Shown here piece after piece: positions 7,264 through 15,547 of a stretch of 17,528 nt of DNA. Position numbers and translations under genes: made by a program. This DNA is from Deltaproteobacteria bacterium. GTDB lineage: Bacteria > Desulfobacterota > UBA8473. Each line of letters starts with the position of its first letter. Within the stretch, counting starts at the first letter, position 1. Under the pieces are notes generated by a model. It did no database searches, was not told the origin of the DNA, and saw only the letters and a program-made list of their open reading frames with translations. Where the stretch lies: contig DAOWME010000035.1 of assembly GCA_030643245.1 (NCBI GenBank), forward strand, positions 1 to 17,528, in the 5' to 3' direction.

Positions 7264-8655
7264 ATGGACCCAAGACTGCTGAGATACTTCAATACAATTA
7301 AAGAGAGGGGTCTTGAACCTGATCGGGAAAAGAGAATCCTCGTGGAGCTTGAAGACGGGCGTGTCCACGAACGTCCCTGTGAATCACCGGATGTAGGTAA
7401 GGCAAGGCCAAATAGGTTCTTGCGTGCATCGGACAATCCTTACGAATACAGCGACCCCTTCGTATTGCAGGCGATGCAGGTGCATCGAGGGTCTTATACA
7501 AGCGGGCTCCAATCCATAGATGAGTTACTGGAAAGAGATAATCAGAGAGAAAAAGACGGATTCCCCAGAAAGATACGCGTAGGGCGCTTGATCAAACCGG
7601 GGAAGGGGGGTAAGGGAAAGATAGTGGTTGTCCCTACCACGGTTGAGGAGAAGTTTATACATGATATGTCTTTTGATCCATCAGATGATGAGCCCGTTGC
7701 AGGTGGGTCCGGAGAAGGCGAGGAAGGGGAAATCGTAGGGGAACAGCCGGTCCACGAGGAAGGTGGACCTGGTTCCGGTCCGGGAGAAGGGGGTGGGGAA
7801 CCCCATGAGATGGAGTCCAGCGCCTACGATCTCGGTAAGATTCTCTCGGAGCAGTTTGAACTTCCCAACATCAAAGACAAAGGCAAAAAGCGTTTTCTCT
7901 CTCGCTACACGTACGAGATGACCGACAAAAATCCAGGGGTTGGCCAGTTTCTCGACAAAAAGGCCACACTGCGAAAGATCGTGGAGACCAATATAAGCCT
8001 TGGGAATCTACCTGATCCGGGAGACATTGATCCCAGTCGTTTTCTCATCTCACCGAAAGACAAGATTTACCGGATCCTTTCACGGGAAAAAGCTTACGAA
8101 TCCCAGGCTATGGTATTCTTCCTGAGAGATTACTCAGGGTCCATGGAAGGTAAGCCCACGCAACTGGTGGTGTCTCAGCACGTCTTGATTTACAGTTGGC
8201 TTTTATACGAGTATGCACGGCAGGTGGAGTCCCGATTCATCCTTCATGATACTGAAGCCACCGAAGTCCCAGATTTTTACACATATTACAATTCAAAGGT
8301 TGCCGGCGGCACCAGGGTGAGTTCCGCCTTCCGTCTGGTTAATGAAATTGTGGAAAAAGAAAACCTGGCGCGAGATTACAATATCTATATCTTCCATGGC
8401 ACGGATGGTGATGATTGGGACACGGGCGGGAAAGAGGCCTTACCGGAATTAAAAAAAATACTAGCCTATTCCAACCGGGTCGGAATCACTATCGCCGAAC
8501 ACACATACGGGGCAAGTACCAGCACTGAAGTTGAAAGATACATTAAGGATTCAGGGTTACTGGAAAGACATCCCGACTTGCTCCGGCTCGATGTCATCAG
8601 GGAGGATGCGGCTGAAACGCGGCTCATCGAAGGAATCAAAAAATTAATCTCATAA
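7264..8655 (+). CDS. yeaH: YeaH/YhbH family protein (DUF444, VWA domain)
   Basis: This 463-residue protein has an N-terminal basic region, a Gly/Glu-rich low-complexity linker (about 145-182) and a C-terminal VWA-like domain. The metal-binding MIDAS residues are visible: DYSGS (289-293), GGT with T350, and HGTDGD with D381. Family members are encoded next to PrkA/YeaG and probably form its partner; the pairing with an AAA+ protein mirrors other AAA-VWA systems. The chosen ATG at 7264 has GAGG four bases upstream. An ATG at 7246 overlaps the end of prkA, but GGAGG abuts it with no spacing, so 7264 is preferred; the choice changes six residues. At 463 residues it is somewhat longer than E. coli YeaH (about 427), largely through the acidic Gly-rich linker. 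Confidence 0.9.
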   Translation: MDPRLLRYFNTIKERGLEPDREKRILVELEDGRVHERPCESPDVGKARPNRFLRASDNPYEYSDPFVLQAMQVHRGSYTSGLQSIDELLERDNQREKDGFPRKIRVGRLIKPGKGGKGKIVVVPTTVEEKFIHDMSFDPSDDEPVAGGSGEGEEGEIVGEQPVHEEGGPGSGPGEGGGEPHEMESSAYDLGKILSEQFELPNIKDKGKKRFLSRYTYEMTDKNPGVGQFLDKKATLRKIVETNISLGNLPDPGDIDPSRFLISPKDKIYRILSREKAYESQAMVFFLRDYSGSMEGKPTQLVVSQHVLIYSWLLYEYARQVESRFILHDTEATEVPDFYTYYNSKVAGGTRVSSAFRLVNEIVEKENLARDYNIYIFHGTDGDDWDTGGKEALPELKKILAYSNRVGITIAEHTYGASTSTEVERYIKDSGLLERHPDLLRLDVIREDAAETRLIEGIKKLIS

Positions 8656-8669
8656 ACCGGATCAGGGTG

Positions 8670-8685
8670 CCAGGGCCATCCCTGG
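8670..8685 (+). other. Small hairpin in the yeaH-spoVR gap
   Basis: CCAGGG (8670-8675), loop CCAT, CCCTGG (8680-8685) form a perfect six-base-pair stem in the 63-base gap. No T-run follows, so it is not a typical terminator. It could stabilise the upstream message or slightly attenuate spoVR. Confidence 0.3.
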
Positions 8686-8718
8686 TGGCCATAACATACC
8701 CCTAAGTGGGATCACAAG

Positions 8719-10371
8719 ATGGAACTGGTAGATCAGCATATAAAGGAAATCATGGAGGGATGTAAGGAAAGAGCCAGGGCTGTGGGCCTTCGTTTTCCTG
8801 ATGAAACACTGGAATATATCGTAACCAACAGGGACCTGCTCGAACTCTCGCCCAAGTTGATGATCCCTACCCTTTACGATTACTGGGTCCACGATGTGGA
8901 CGTACTCAAAGAAAAAGGCAAGTACGAACTCTACCCGGTCAACCCATATGAGACGGTTATAAACACCCGACCGGCCATCTCTTTTTACAATGATAACAAC
9001 CCGGACTGGTTGAACGTAATGATCTTCTATCATGTACTGGCACATATCGATTTCTTCCAGAATAACCTCTTCTTTCGCCATACATGGGACTACGACTTTA
9101 CCGGACAGGCCCTTTCAGACAAACGTTTGATCGCCAGGCTCAGGTCCGAACATGGAAGGTGGCTGGATTATGTTATCGAATTCGTCAGGGGGATCGATAA
9201 CTTAGTGGGATATTATCATGACTTGTCGCACCTCAACCACACGTCTGAGGCGACATGGTCGAAACGCGTAAACTTCTATTTCGACGTATTCATACAAACC
9301 ATCAACAAACTTAAGATACATGAATATGTCAAGGAAATTGACCGGTACAATGACTGCATGAAGAAATACGAGGAACTGGGCGAAGAGTTGTTCTTCTCAG
9401 AAGTGGATCTGAAGTACCCCGAATTTAAGGAGGTCTTTCGAAAAAGCCTTGAGAAAAAACCCGAACGAAAGGCAGACTTAATCGAATTATTGATAGAATG
9501 TTCTCAATTCTTGAACAAAGATGAGAATGAGTGGATGAAATCCGTTTTGCAGGTGGTCCGCAATACATCCCTCTTCTTCCAGCCGCAGATCCGAACAAAA
9601 ATCATGAATGAAGGATGGGCCAGTTACTGGCACGAAACCCTTTTCATGCAGGATGATCGCATAGAGGGCCATGAGGTTGAATTTGCGCGAGTCCATGCGG
9701 GGGTCACCTCCATGCCGCGGGTCGGCATGAACCCCTATGCCCTGGGGATGCACCTGTTTTACTACATCGAGGAACTCGTGGAAAAAGGAAGATACAGCCT
9801 GGAGTTCCGGCGGATTTCTGATGCCCGCCGACGCGAAAAGTTCGATGCCGGTACGGGACAGGGCAGGGATTTTATCTTTAAAATCCGCGAAAACTACTGT
9901 GATTTCATGTTTATCAACACCTTCCTTGAACAGGATTTTATAACACGGAAGAAACTCTTTGTTGCAGGCAGGAGGTTGAATAAAGACAAGAAGGTTTATG
10001 AATATTATATCAAAAGCCGGAAAATCGAAGATTACCGCAAGACGGTCCTGGACTCTCTATACCACCCCCCCAATATTGAGATAGATCTCGACAAAAATAA
10101 GAACAACACACTTTACCTCAATCACCATTTTGAGGAAAGGCCTCTTGTGAAGGAGTTCATAACCAACACCATGATAGGGATCGAGTACTTGTGGGGCGGA
10201 CCCGTTCAGTTGGAAACTAGTGAATTTGTATCAGCGTCCCCCTCGACAGGACAGAGTTATTATTCGGTAGGTCTGCCTTCTGCCCAAGAAGCCGGCAAAG
10301 AACCTACCGGCGAATGGCAACGGGTTTTATATACTATGGAAAACAGGAAACTCTCGAGGAAAACTATATAA
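8719..10371 (+). CDS. spoVR: SpoVR family protein
   Basis: This 550-residue protein matches the SpoVR/YcgB family along its length. Signature segments are WLNVMIFYHVLAHIDFFQNN (97-116, with H105 and H109), NEGWASYWHE (297-306) and NPYALGMHLFYYIEEL in the second half. The conserved His and Glu residues in the first two motifs could bind a metal, which is an inference. B. subtilis SpoVR is needed for normal spore cortex formation, while E. coli YcgB is a stress-induced protein of unknown biochemistry that is co-regulated with YeaG/YeaH. The gene order here, prkA-yeaH-spoVR, matches that functional link. The Shine-Dalgarno sequence is weak (GTGGGATCACAAG before the ATG). The last 25 or so residues are basic and Ser-rich. 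A MITE separates it from the second prkA. Confidence 0.92.
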   Translation: MELVDQHIKEIMEGCKERARAVGLRFPDETLEYIVTNRDLLELSPKLMIPTLYDYWVHDVDVLKEKGKYELYPVNPYETVINTRPAISFYNDNNPDWLNVMIFYHVLAHIDFFQNNLFFRHTWDYDFTGQALSDKRLIARLRSEHGRWLDYVIEFVRGIDNLVGYYHDLSHLNHTSEATWSKRVNFYFDVFIQTINKLKIHEYVKEIDRYNDCMKKYEELGEELFFSEVDLKYPEFKEVFRKSLEKKPERKADLIELLIECSQFLNKDENEWMKSVLQVVRNTSLFFQPQIRTKIMNEGWASYWHETLFMQDDRIEGHEVEFARVHAGVTSMPRVGMNPYALGMHLFYYIEELVEKGRYSLEFRRISDARRREKFDAGTGQGRDFIFKIRENYCDFMFINTFLEQDFITRKKLFVAGRRLNKDKKVYEYYIKSRKIEDYRKTVLDSLYHPPNIEIDLDKNKNNTLYLNHHFEERPLVKEFITNTMIGIEYLWGGPVQLETSEFVSASPSTGQSYYSVGLPSAQEAGKEPTGEWQRVLYTMENRKLSRKTI

Positions 10372-10415
10372 ATGCCGGTAACCGTTCACTGTTGACGGTA
10401 TTTAATTTCCGTCCC

Positions 10416-10602
10416 TAAGGGGCGAGGCCGGAATAACTTCCTCAAGTTGGCGCTCAGATTTAGGTCAGATTTGTTCGATCTGAAAATACAAAACCACAAG
10501 AATAGTCTTACCTATTTCGAGGATTTTGTGTTTGAAGATCGGTCAAAGATGGCCTGAAGATGAGATGTACAAATGGGGAAGTTATTTCGGCCTCGCCCCT
10601 AA
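10416..10602. mobile_element. MITE-like element, copy 3 (full length, 181-bp core)
   Basis: The core is 10419-10599 between TAA direct repeats (10416-10418 and 10600-10602). Ends are GGGGCGAGGCCG and its complement. A second, nested inverted repeat lies inside: 10477-10495 (GATCTGAAAATACAAAACC) pairs with 10521-10540. The whole element is therefore one long imperfect palindrome with a loop near 10496-10520. It has no ORF. It fills most of the 275-base gap between spoVR and the second prkA. Internally it differs from copy 4 at only two positions, in the opposite orientation. Confidence 0.88.
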
Positions 10603-10646
10603 TCCACTCGCTGTGGTTTCCAGCTATTTTAATCGAGGTATAAGCT

Positions 10647-12938
10647 ATGAAGGACATCCATAAGACGATGCAACTTCTGGATAGAAGTATGGGTAAACCG
10701 GAGCAACTGGCCCCCATACCCTTTGAAGAGTTCGTCAAAGTACTTTCTGCCGAGCCTTCAACGGTTTTGCGCAACGTTTTCCAGATCTTTCATGATATGA
10801 TTAAGAATTACATCGACGAAGTCATAGATGAGTATCCGGATGATCCGGAGTCAATAGGTTTCATCAAGTATGATTGCAGCAGGCTCTTCGTTCAAGGCTC
10901 GGACCGCCCGTTTTTCGCAGACAGGCTCTTTGCCAACAGACTGGTAAAACAGGCAGATGCCCTTAAACGCGGAGCGCAACAAAACAAGATCTATATCTTT
11001 GAAGGTCCTCCGGGCTGCGGGAAAAGCACATTCTTAAATAACCTGCTCATGAGATTTGGAGAATACGCTAACACCAGGGAGGGTTCGCGTTTTGAAACGG
11101 TATGGAGATTGGATAGGAGAGTACTGGGCGGTTCTCCGGAAAAGGGGCCCTCTCCTTTACTGATGAGATTATGTCAATTGCTGGAAGAATCTCCAAAGAA
11201 CCAGAAGGCTTGTTTTCAGGAACACGATACGACAGATTCAACGGATTATTACATTGAGGTTCCTTGTCCCAGTCATGATAATCCCATCTTGATGATCCCC
11301 AAGAACCTTCGCAGGGAATTCTTTGATACCCTCTTCGAGTATGATAGATTCAAAGAGGAGCTTTTCGCTGAAAAAGAGTACGAATGGGTCTTCAGGGAGG
11401 ACCCATGCACCATCTGCGGCGCTCTCTACGAGGCCCTTCTAAACAAGTTGAAGAGCCCCACGAAAGTCTACAAAATGTTATATGCGCAACCTTACCGCTT
11501 TAACAGGAGACTCGGAGAGGGCATCAGCGTTTTTAACCCGGGGGACAAGCCCATCAAACAAAATGTATTAAGAAATGAGATCCTCCAGAATAGAATTAAC
11601 AATCTTTTCAACGACAGCAACCATGTCAAATACATTTTTTCCACGTATGCAAAGACCAACAACGGTGTCTACGCCCTCATGGATATCAAATCCCACAACA
11701 CGGAACGTTTGATCGAACTCCATAATATTATCAGTGAGGGCCTGCACAAGGTGGAGGATATCGAGGAAAACGTGAATTCACTCTTGATAGCCCTCATGAA
11801 CCCTGAGGACAAAAAGAACGTACAGGATTTTCAGTCCTTCTCTGACCGCATTGAATACATCAATATCCCGTATATTCTCGACCTCAATACAGAGGTGGAG
11901 ATCTACCGCAACATCTTCGGAAGACAGATTGAAGAGGGTTTCCTCCCGAGGGTTCTTCATAATTTTGCGAGAGTAATCATCTCGTCCCGACTGAACATCA
12001 GGTCAGAAGCCATGTTGGAGTGGATTCCCAACCCTGAAAAATACCGCATCTATTGCGATGAGAACCTCCAACTCCTAAAGATGGAACTTTACACGGGTTA
12101 TATCCCGTCGTGGCTTTCTGAAGAAGACAGGAAAGAGCTAACGGCAAAACGGAGACGAAGAATCATCGGCGAATCAGAAAAAGAGGGAGATCACGGCATT
12201 TCCGGACGCGATTCCATCCGTATATTTAACGACTTTCATTCGCGTTATGCCAAGGAAGACAGGTTGATCAATATGTCCAACCTCTGTGATTTCTTTAATA
12301 AATCGGAAAAGAAACTCGTTCAATCTATACCCAGAGGGTTCATCGGTTCCCTGCTTTGCATGTATAACTACACGATTTTGCAGGAGGTCAAGGAGTCCCT
12401 CTTTTATTACAACGAGGAACAGACCTCCAAGGACATACAAAATTACCTCTTTGCCATTAACTTCGAAATAGGATCCGTGGAGACATGTACTTTCACAGGG
12501 GATAAACTCGAAATCACCGAAGACTTCATGAAGGGCATCGAGGACCGTTTACTCGGATTAAATGCAGACGAAAAGAAGCGTCTTAGTTTTCGGGAAGTTA
12601 CTCAGAAGGGGTATACATCCAAGACCTTGACCAAGGATATCATGCTTGACAGAAAGCCCATTACCGAAACGGAGCTTTATCAAACACTTCATAAACAATA
12701 CGAATACAATCTCAAGGAAAAGGTGCTCGACCCCTTTCTCGAAAACGAAAACTTCCGACGCGCAATCAAAGACTACGACAGTGAGGATTTCAAGACATAC
12801 GATAAGAGAATCAGGAATGATGTCACATTTCTCATAGACAACCTCTGCAAAAAGCACGGTTATGCCGAAAAGGGTGCGAAGGAAGTCTGTATATACGTTG
12901 TTGACAACGAACTGGCCAAGAGTGCGAATCCTTCTTAA
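10647..12938 (+). CDS. prkA: PrkA-family AAA+ serine protein kinase (second, divergent paralogue)
   Basis: This 763-residue protein is longer than E. coli YeaG (644). Walker A is GPPGCGKS (120-127). The family cysteine/histidine block is present as CPSHDNPILMIP (about 206) with CTICG (about 254-258), plausibly a zinc site. The block NNGVYALMDIKSHNTERLIE is followed by the sensor-like LLIALMNPEDKKN (about 378-390) and a DRIEYINIPY segment, all typical of PrkA AAA+ domains. The long C-terminal part is helical and charged. Compared with the first paralogue it keeps the cysteine motifs but has a different N-terminal extension. GAGGT eight bases upstream supports the ATG. It is in the same orientation as prkA-yeaH-spoVR, so it is probably part of that cluster or was before the MITE inserted. 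No convincing new promoter was seen in the gap. Confidence 0.88.
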   Translation: MKDIHKTMQLLDRSMGKPEQLAPIPFEEFVKVLSAEPSTVLRNVFQIFHDMIKNYIDEVIDEYPDDPESIGFIKYDCSRLFVQGSDRPFFADRLFANRLVKQADALKRGAQQNKIYIFEGPPGCGKSTFLNNLLMRFGEYANTREGSRFETVWRLDRRVLGGSPEKGPSPLLMRLCQLLEESPKNQKACFQEHDTTDSTDYYIEVPCPSHDNPILMIPKNLRREFFDTLFEYDRFKEELFAEKEYEWVFREDPCTICGALYEALLNKLKSPTKVYKMLYAQPYRFNRRLGEGISVFNPGDKPIKQNVLRNEILQNRINNLFNDSNHVKYIFSTYAKTNNGVYALMDIKSHNTERLIELHNIISEGLHKVEDIEENVNSLLIALMNPEDKKNVQDFQSFSDRIEYINIPYILDLNTEVEIYRNIFGRQIEEGFLPRVLHNFARVIISSRLNIRSEAMLEWIPNPEKYRIYCDENLQLLKMELYTGYIPSWLSEEDRKELTAKRRRRIIGESEKEGDHGISGRDSIRIFNDFHSRYAKEDRLINMSNLCDFFNKSEKKLVQSIPRGFIGSLLCMYNYTILQEVKESLFYYNEEQTSKDIQNYLFAINFEIGSVETCTFTGDKLEITEDFMKGIEDRLLGLNADEKKRLSFREVTQKGYTSKTLTKDIMLDRKPITETELYQTLHKQYEYNLKEKVLDPFLENENFRRAIKDYDSEDFKTYDKRIRNDVTFLIDNLCKKHGYAEKGAKEVCIYVVDNELAKSANPS

Positions 12939-13350
12939 TCCCGGTCTGCTACGCATTTTTTGTTGCCTGCCAAGGACTACAGTATGGCTTAAGGTACCGA
13001 TTCCAAGTTGATAAGGGACGGGGACGAGCTCTCGGCAATAAACACAATCGTATTTATTGATCTATCAGGGAAAATGCCATAATCAGAATTCCTGCTTCAG
13101 AAGAAATTCCCTTGACAAATTAGATCAAATATAAGATCATAAATAGGATAAAATATAATTTGATTAATCATCCCATTGTGCTGCGAATGATTTGGTCTGA
13201 GCTGCATATTTCCCTTCTCCAAACTCCGTAAGACCCGAACATCTCCTCTCCTGAAGACTTAATGGTAAAGGCGTTAAGCCAAGACATGGCTTTTACCCAC
13301 TGAATCGTCCCTGATAAAAACTGCTGTACGTATCGTAAATCAGAATAACC
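12939..13350. other. Intergenic region of 412 bases with an AT-rich dyad and no recognised gene
   Basis: No reading frame here looks coding. An AT-rich patch (13112-13165) contains TTGACA at 13112-13117, TATAAT at 13154-13159 (spacing too wide for one promoter), and an imperfect dyad between ATTAGATCAAATATA and TATAATTTGATTAAT. It could be a promoter or operator for the downstream genes. A separate two-part hairpin is listed on its own. A short GATAAGGGACGGGGACG near 13011-13027 recalls the MITE end but diverges quickly. Confidence 0.35.
13264..13297 (+). other. Two-part stem-loop upstream of the glycyl-radical remnant
   Basis: AAGCCA (13276-13281), loop AGACA, TGGCTT (13287-13292) form a six-pair stem. 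After a seven-base bulge, the outer GGTAA (13264-13268) pairs with TTACC (13293-13297). This may be a weak terminator or a structured leader; no long T-run follows. Confidence 0.3.
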
Positions 13351-14028
13351 ATGGAAGAGGCCCGGGATAATACTATTTGGGGATGTGTCCAGAGTTATAT
13401 CCCCGGTCGTATGGACGGTCTTTGGGAAGCCTCATTCAACATGGCCAAGGTGGTGGAGCTGGCATTGAATAATGGCAAAGATCCCCTGAGCGGGGTGCAG
13501 GTAGGGCCTGAAACTGGAGAGGCCGAGTCATTCGAGACGTACGGGGAATTCCATGAGGCCGTTAGAAAGCAACTTGAGTACCTCATCCCGTTCGAACGTC
13601 AAATCTCCCGTGTCAGCTGGAATATATATCGCGAGCAGTTTCCTACGCCGTTTGCTTCAGCCTTGGAAGGTAGGGAAGGCGCCAGGAAGTTGCTGAGCTT
13701 GATCAAGACCTACATGGATTTAGGAGGCTATCATATACAGTTCAACTGTGTAAGCAGTGAAACGTTGAAGGATGCCCGGCTTTATCCGGAAGAACATCGA
13801 GATCTGGTGGTAAGGGTCGCCGGGTTTAGCGCCTTCTTCATTCACCTGGACGAGGAAACCCAGGATGAGATCATAAGGAGAACAGAGATCCGATTTGACC
13901 GGAAGCAGGTATGGAGCGAAGCCAACAAGAAAGAGGGGCTGAATGTGTTCACATCAGAAAATCTTCCGAAGAAGGATTCTCAAGAAGCGTGGAGATTACC
14001 TAACGGAAAGGAGGGAGATGAAATGTGA
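13351..14028 (+). pseudogene. Truncated and internally deleted glycyl radical enzyme (pyruvate formate-lyase family)
   Basis: The 225-residue frame holds two separated pieces of a glycyl radical enzyme. Residues 1-50 match the segment around the active-site cysteine (WGCVQ, C12, then FNMAKVVELALNNG). Residues 115-182 match the C-terminal glycyl radical domain (LIKTYMDLGGYHIQFN and RVAGFSAFF, with G158 as the likely radical site). Full enzymes are about 800 residues, with roughly 315-335 residues between Cys and Gly; here the gap is 146. The N-terminal half and about 170-190 internal residues are therefore missing, with the join near residues 104-112, yet the frame is intact. GCVQ has Gln where many family members have the GCVE glutamate. 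No Shine-Dalgarno sequence precedes the ATG, and an in-frame TAA lies five codons upstream. The last 40 residues are not family-like. No activating enzyme gene is seen. It is probably a decayed gene; a small functional derivative is less likely. Confidence 0.72.
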
Positions 14029-14107
14029 GGAATTGCTGAGAGAAGGGGGATTAAGCCTGGCATTTTGCCGGGGTAAGACATGAATAATGAAGATAAGGAG
14101 GAAGAAA

Positions 14108-14947
14108 ATGGGATGGGCTGCGTGGGAAAAATTGCCCGATTTTGAGTTCACGGAAGTTATCTATGAAAAGAAATCTCGTAGCGAAGGCGGCGGGGTTGCG
14201 CGGATAACCATTAATCGTCCTAAAGCACTGAATGCTTTTACCGACCACACCACTGACGAGCTTGGGACGGCCTTTTATGATGCGAGCCATGATCCCGCTG
14301 TTGGGGTTGTGATCCTTACCGGGGCCGGCGATCAGGCCTTCAGCACCGGGGGTGATGTGAGCTGGGAGGCGACCGGGGGCACCCGGATGGAGTTCTTTAG
14401 CGGGGGGCTACTCATCAATGATCTTGTGCGGGCTTGCCGAAAGCCTGTAATCGCTGCGGTCAAAGGCTATGCTATCGGCGGCGGTCATCATCTGGCCTAT
14501 TGTTGCGATTTCACTCTAGCAGCAGACAATGCCGTCTTTGGCCAGAATGGCCCCCGAGTGGGAAGCCCGGCCGATGGTTGGTATGTTACATACCTTACCA
14601 GAGTCGTGGGAGCAAAAAAAGCACGCGAGATATGGATGTTTGCCAGGCGGTACACCGCTCAGGAAGCTTTAGAGATGGGACTGGTCAACAAAGTGGTGCC
14701 TTTGAATAAGCTGGATGAAGAAGTGGATAGATGGTGCGAAGAGATACTATCCCTCTGTCCGCCCTGCATCGAGATCCTCAAGACTGCTTTCGACAGCGAT
14801 ATCGATTACATGAGAGGTCAAAGCGGACACTGGACCAATTTAATGCATCCGGATGTCATTGACAGCCCTGAAGTCAAAGAGGCTCAGCAAGCCTTTATGG
14901 AGAAGAGAGCGCCGGATTTCTGGAAAGTGAGAAGAGAAAAAGAATAG
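14108..14947 (+). CDS. MenB/BadI-like crotonase-fold protein
   Basis: This 279-residue protein resembles naphthoyl-CoA synthase (MenB) and 2-ketocyclohexanecarboxyl-CoA hydrolase (BadI). Segments seen are FSTGGD (78-83), GYAIGGGHHL (120-129), GQNGPRVGSPADGW (145-158) and KKAREIW (170-176). The C-terminal FMEKRAPDFW is a MenB-like tail. Family members catalyse Dieckmann-type ring closure or retro-Claisen ring cleavage on CoA thioesters in the cytosol. Without other menaquinone genes nearby, ring cleavage or another acyl-CoA step in anaerobic degradation is as likely as menaquinone synthesis. AAGGAGGA six bases upstream fixes the ATG at 14108; an upstream ATG at 14087 lies before this site. The dsrE-like gene starts 11 bases after the stop, indicating an operon. 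Confidence 0.85.
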   Translation: MGWAAWEKLPDFEFTEVIYEKKSRSEGGGVARITINRPKALNAFTDHTTDELGTAFYDASHDPAVGVVILTGAGDQAFSTGGDVSWEATGGTRMEFFSGGLLINDLVRACRKPVIAAVKGYAIGGGHHLAYCCDFTLAADNAVFGQNGPRVGSPADGWYVTYLTRVVGAKKAREIWMFARRYTAQEALEMGLVNKVVPLNKLDEEVDRWCEEILSLCPPCIEILKTAFDSDIDYMRGQSGHWTNLMHPDVIDSPEVKEAQQAFMEKRAPDFWKVRREKE

Positions 14948-14957
14948 GAGGTAAGGA

Positions 14958-15392
14958 ATGAAATTACTTTTAATTTGCCGAGACGCCCTGGAGAATTCCA
15001 TTCTTAGTAACCTTTTGGTAGCTATGGAGGTTAAAAAAGAGGGCAACGAAGTCAATGTCTTGTTCACTGAGGAGTCTCTAGCGGCCCTCGCCGGGCAGGT
15101 TTTGGATTGGTCCCCCCTGTTACGGGATCGGGATACAAGGACACAAATCGCAAAGAAAGCCGCGGAGAAAGAACTGCCGACCTATCCTGCGCCTACTCGG
15201 GGGTTTCCCGCTATTGATACCATGGAGCTGGTGAAGAAGGCCAAGGCAACCGGTGTCTCGCTATATGCCTGCCCAATGTGGGCTGATTTCTTAGACCTGC
15301 AAGGAAAATTGCCGAGTGAGATAACGGGGCTGGATTCATCGGCACTCTCGAACGTGATCAAGGAAGCGGAAACAATTATCGGGAGCTTCTAG
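14958..15392 (+). CDS. DsrE-like family protein
   Basis: This 144-residue protein has the DsrE/F fold pattern: an N-terminal hydrophobic strand with a cysteine (LLLICRDA, C7), an amphipathic helix, NEVNVLFTEES, and a C-terminal strand with a conserved cysteine in SLYACPMWADF (C105). Relatives act as sulfur carriers or peroxiredoxin-like proteins and often accompany redox and acyl-CoA genes in anaerobes; the partner here is unknown. AGGAGGTAAGGA ends just before the ATG, a near-ideal ribosome binding site. The 10-base gap after the MenB-like gene implies co-transcription. The tail overlaps a coding-looking remnant in another frame. Confidence 0.65.
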   Translation: MKLLLICRDALENSILSNLLVAMEVKKEGNEVNVLFTEESLAALAGQVLDWSPLLRDRDTRTQIAKKAAEKELPTYPAPTRGFPAIDTMELVKKAKATGVSLYACPMWADFLDLQGKLPSEITGLDSSALSNVIKEAETIIGSF

Positions 15393-15547
15393 AGAACTTA
15401 CGGTTTTCCGCAGAACGAGTTTCTTACCTCCAGGAACAGCGCTTGAGGGATGCTATCGGCTGCGAGTTTGGCGATGGCACGGCGGAGGCGATGAAGACCA
15501 TCGTCTGCCGGGAGATCCTCGGGAGGGACTTCCTCCCCCTTATTTGA
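15320..15547 (+). pseudogene. Possible coding remnant overlapping the end of the DsrE-like gene
   Basis: A frame opens after a TGA at 15317-15319 and runs to a TGA at 15545-15547, overlapping the DsrE-like gene in a different frame and continuing beyond it. Its reading NNYRELLENLRFSAERV, LQEQRLRDAIGCEF and EAMKTIVCREILGRDFLPL looks protein-like, with balanced charge and helical pattern. There is no start codon until an internal ATG at 15491 and no ribosome binding site. I do not recognise the family. It ends immediately before MITE copy 4. Confidence 0.25.

Noticed and set aside
6576..7436. 286-residue open frame on the minus strand
   Set aside because: It is antisense to prkA and yeaH, which have clear family motifs; its sequence is an opposite-strand shadow with no recognisable domain.
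8662..9081. 139-residue open frame on the minus strand
   Set aside because: It is antisense to the start of spoVR and shows no family features.
13005..13030. Possible fifth MITE end (AAGTTGATAAGGGACGGGG)
   Set aside because: Only about ten bases (GATAAGGGAC) match the element end before the sequence diverges, so chance or a different repeat is as likely.
13112..13159. TTGACA and TATAAT in the gap before the glycyl-radical remnant as one promoter
   Set aside because: The two hexamers are 36 bases apart, far from the 16-19 base range.
14056..14072. CCTGGC/GCCGGG hairpin before the MenB-like gene
   Set aside because: A six-pair stem including one G-U-type pair, with no T-run and inside an apparent operon, is too weak to call a terminator.
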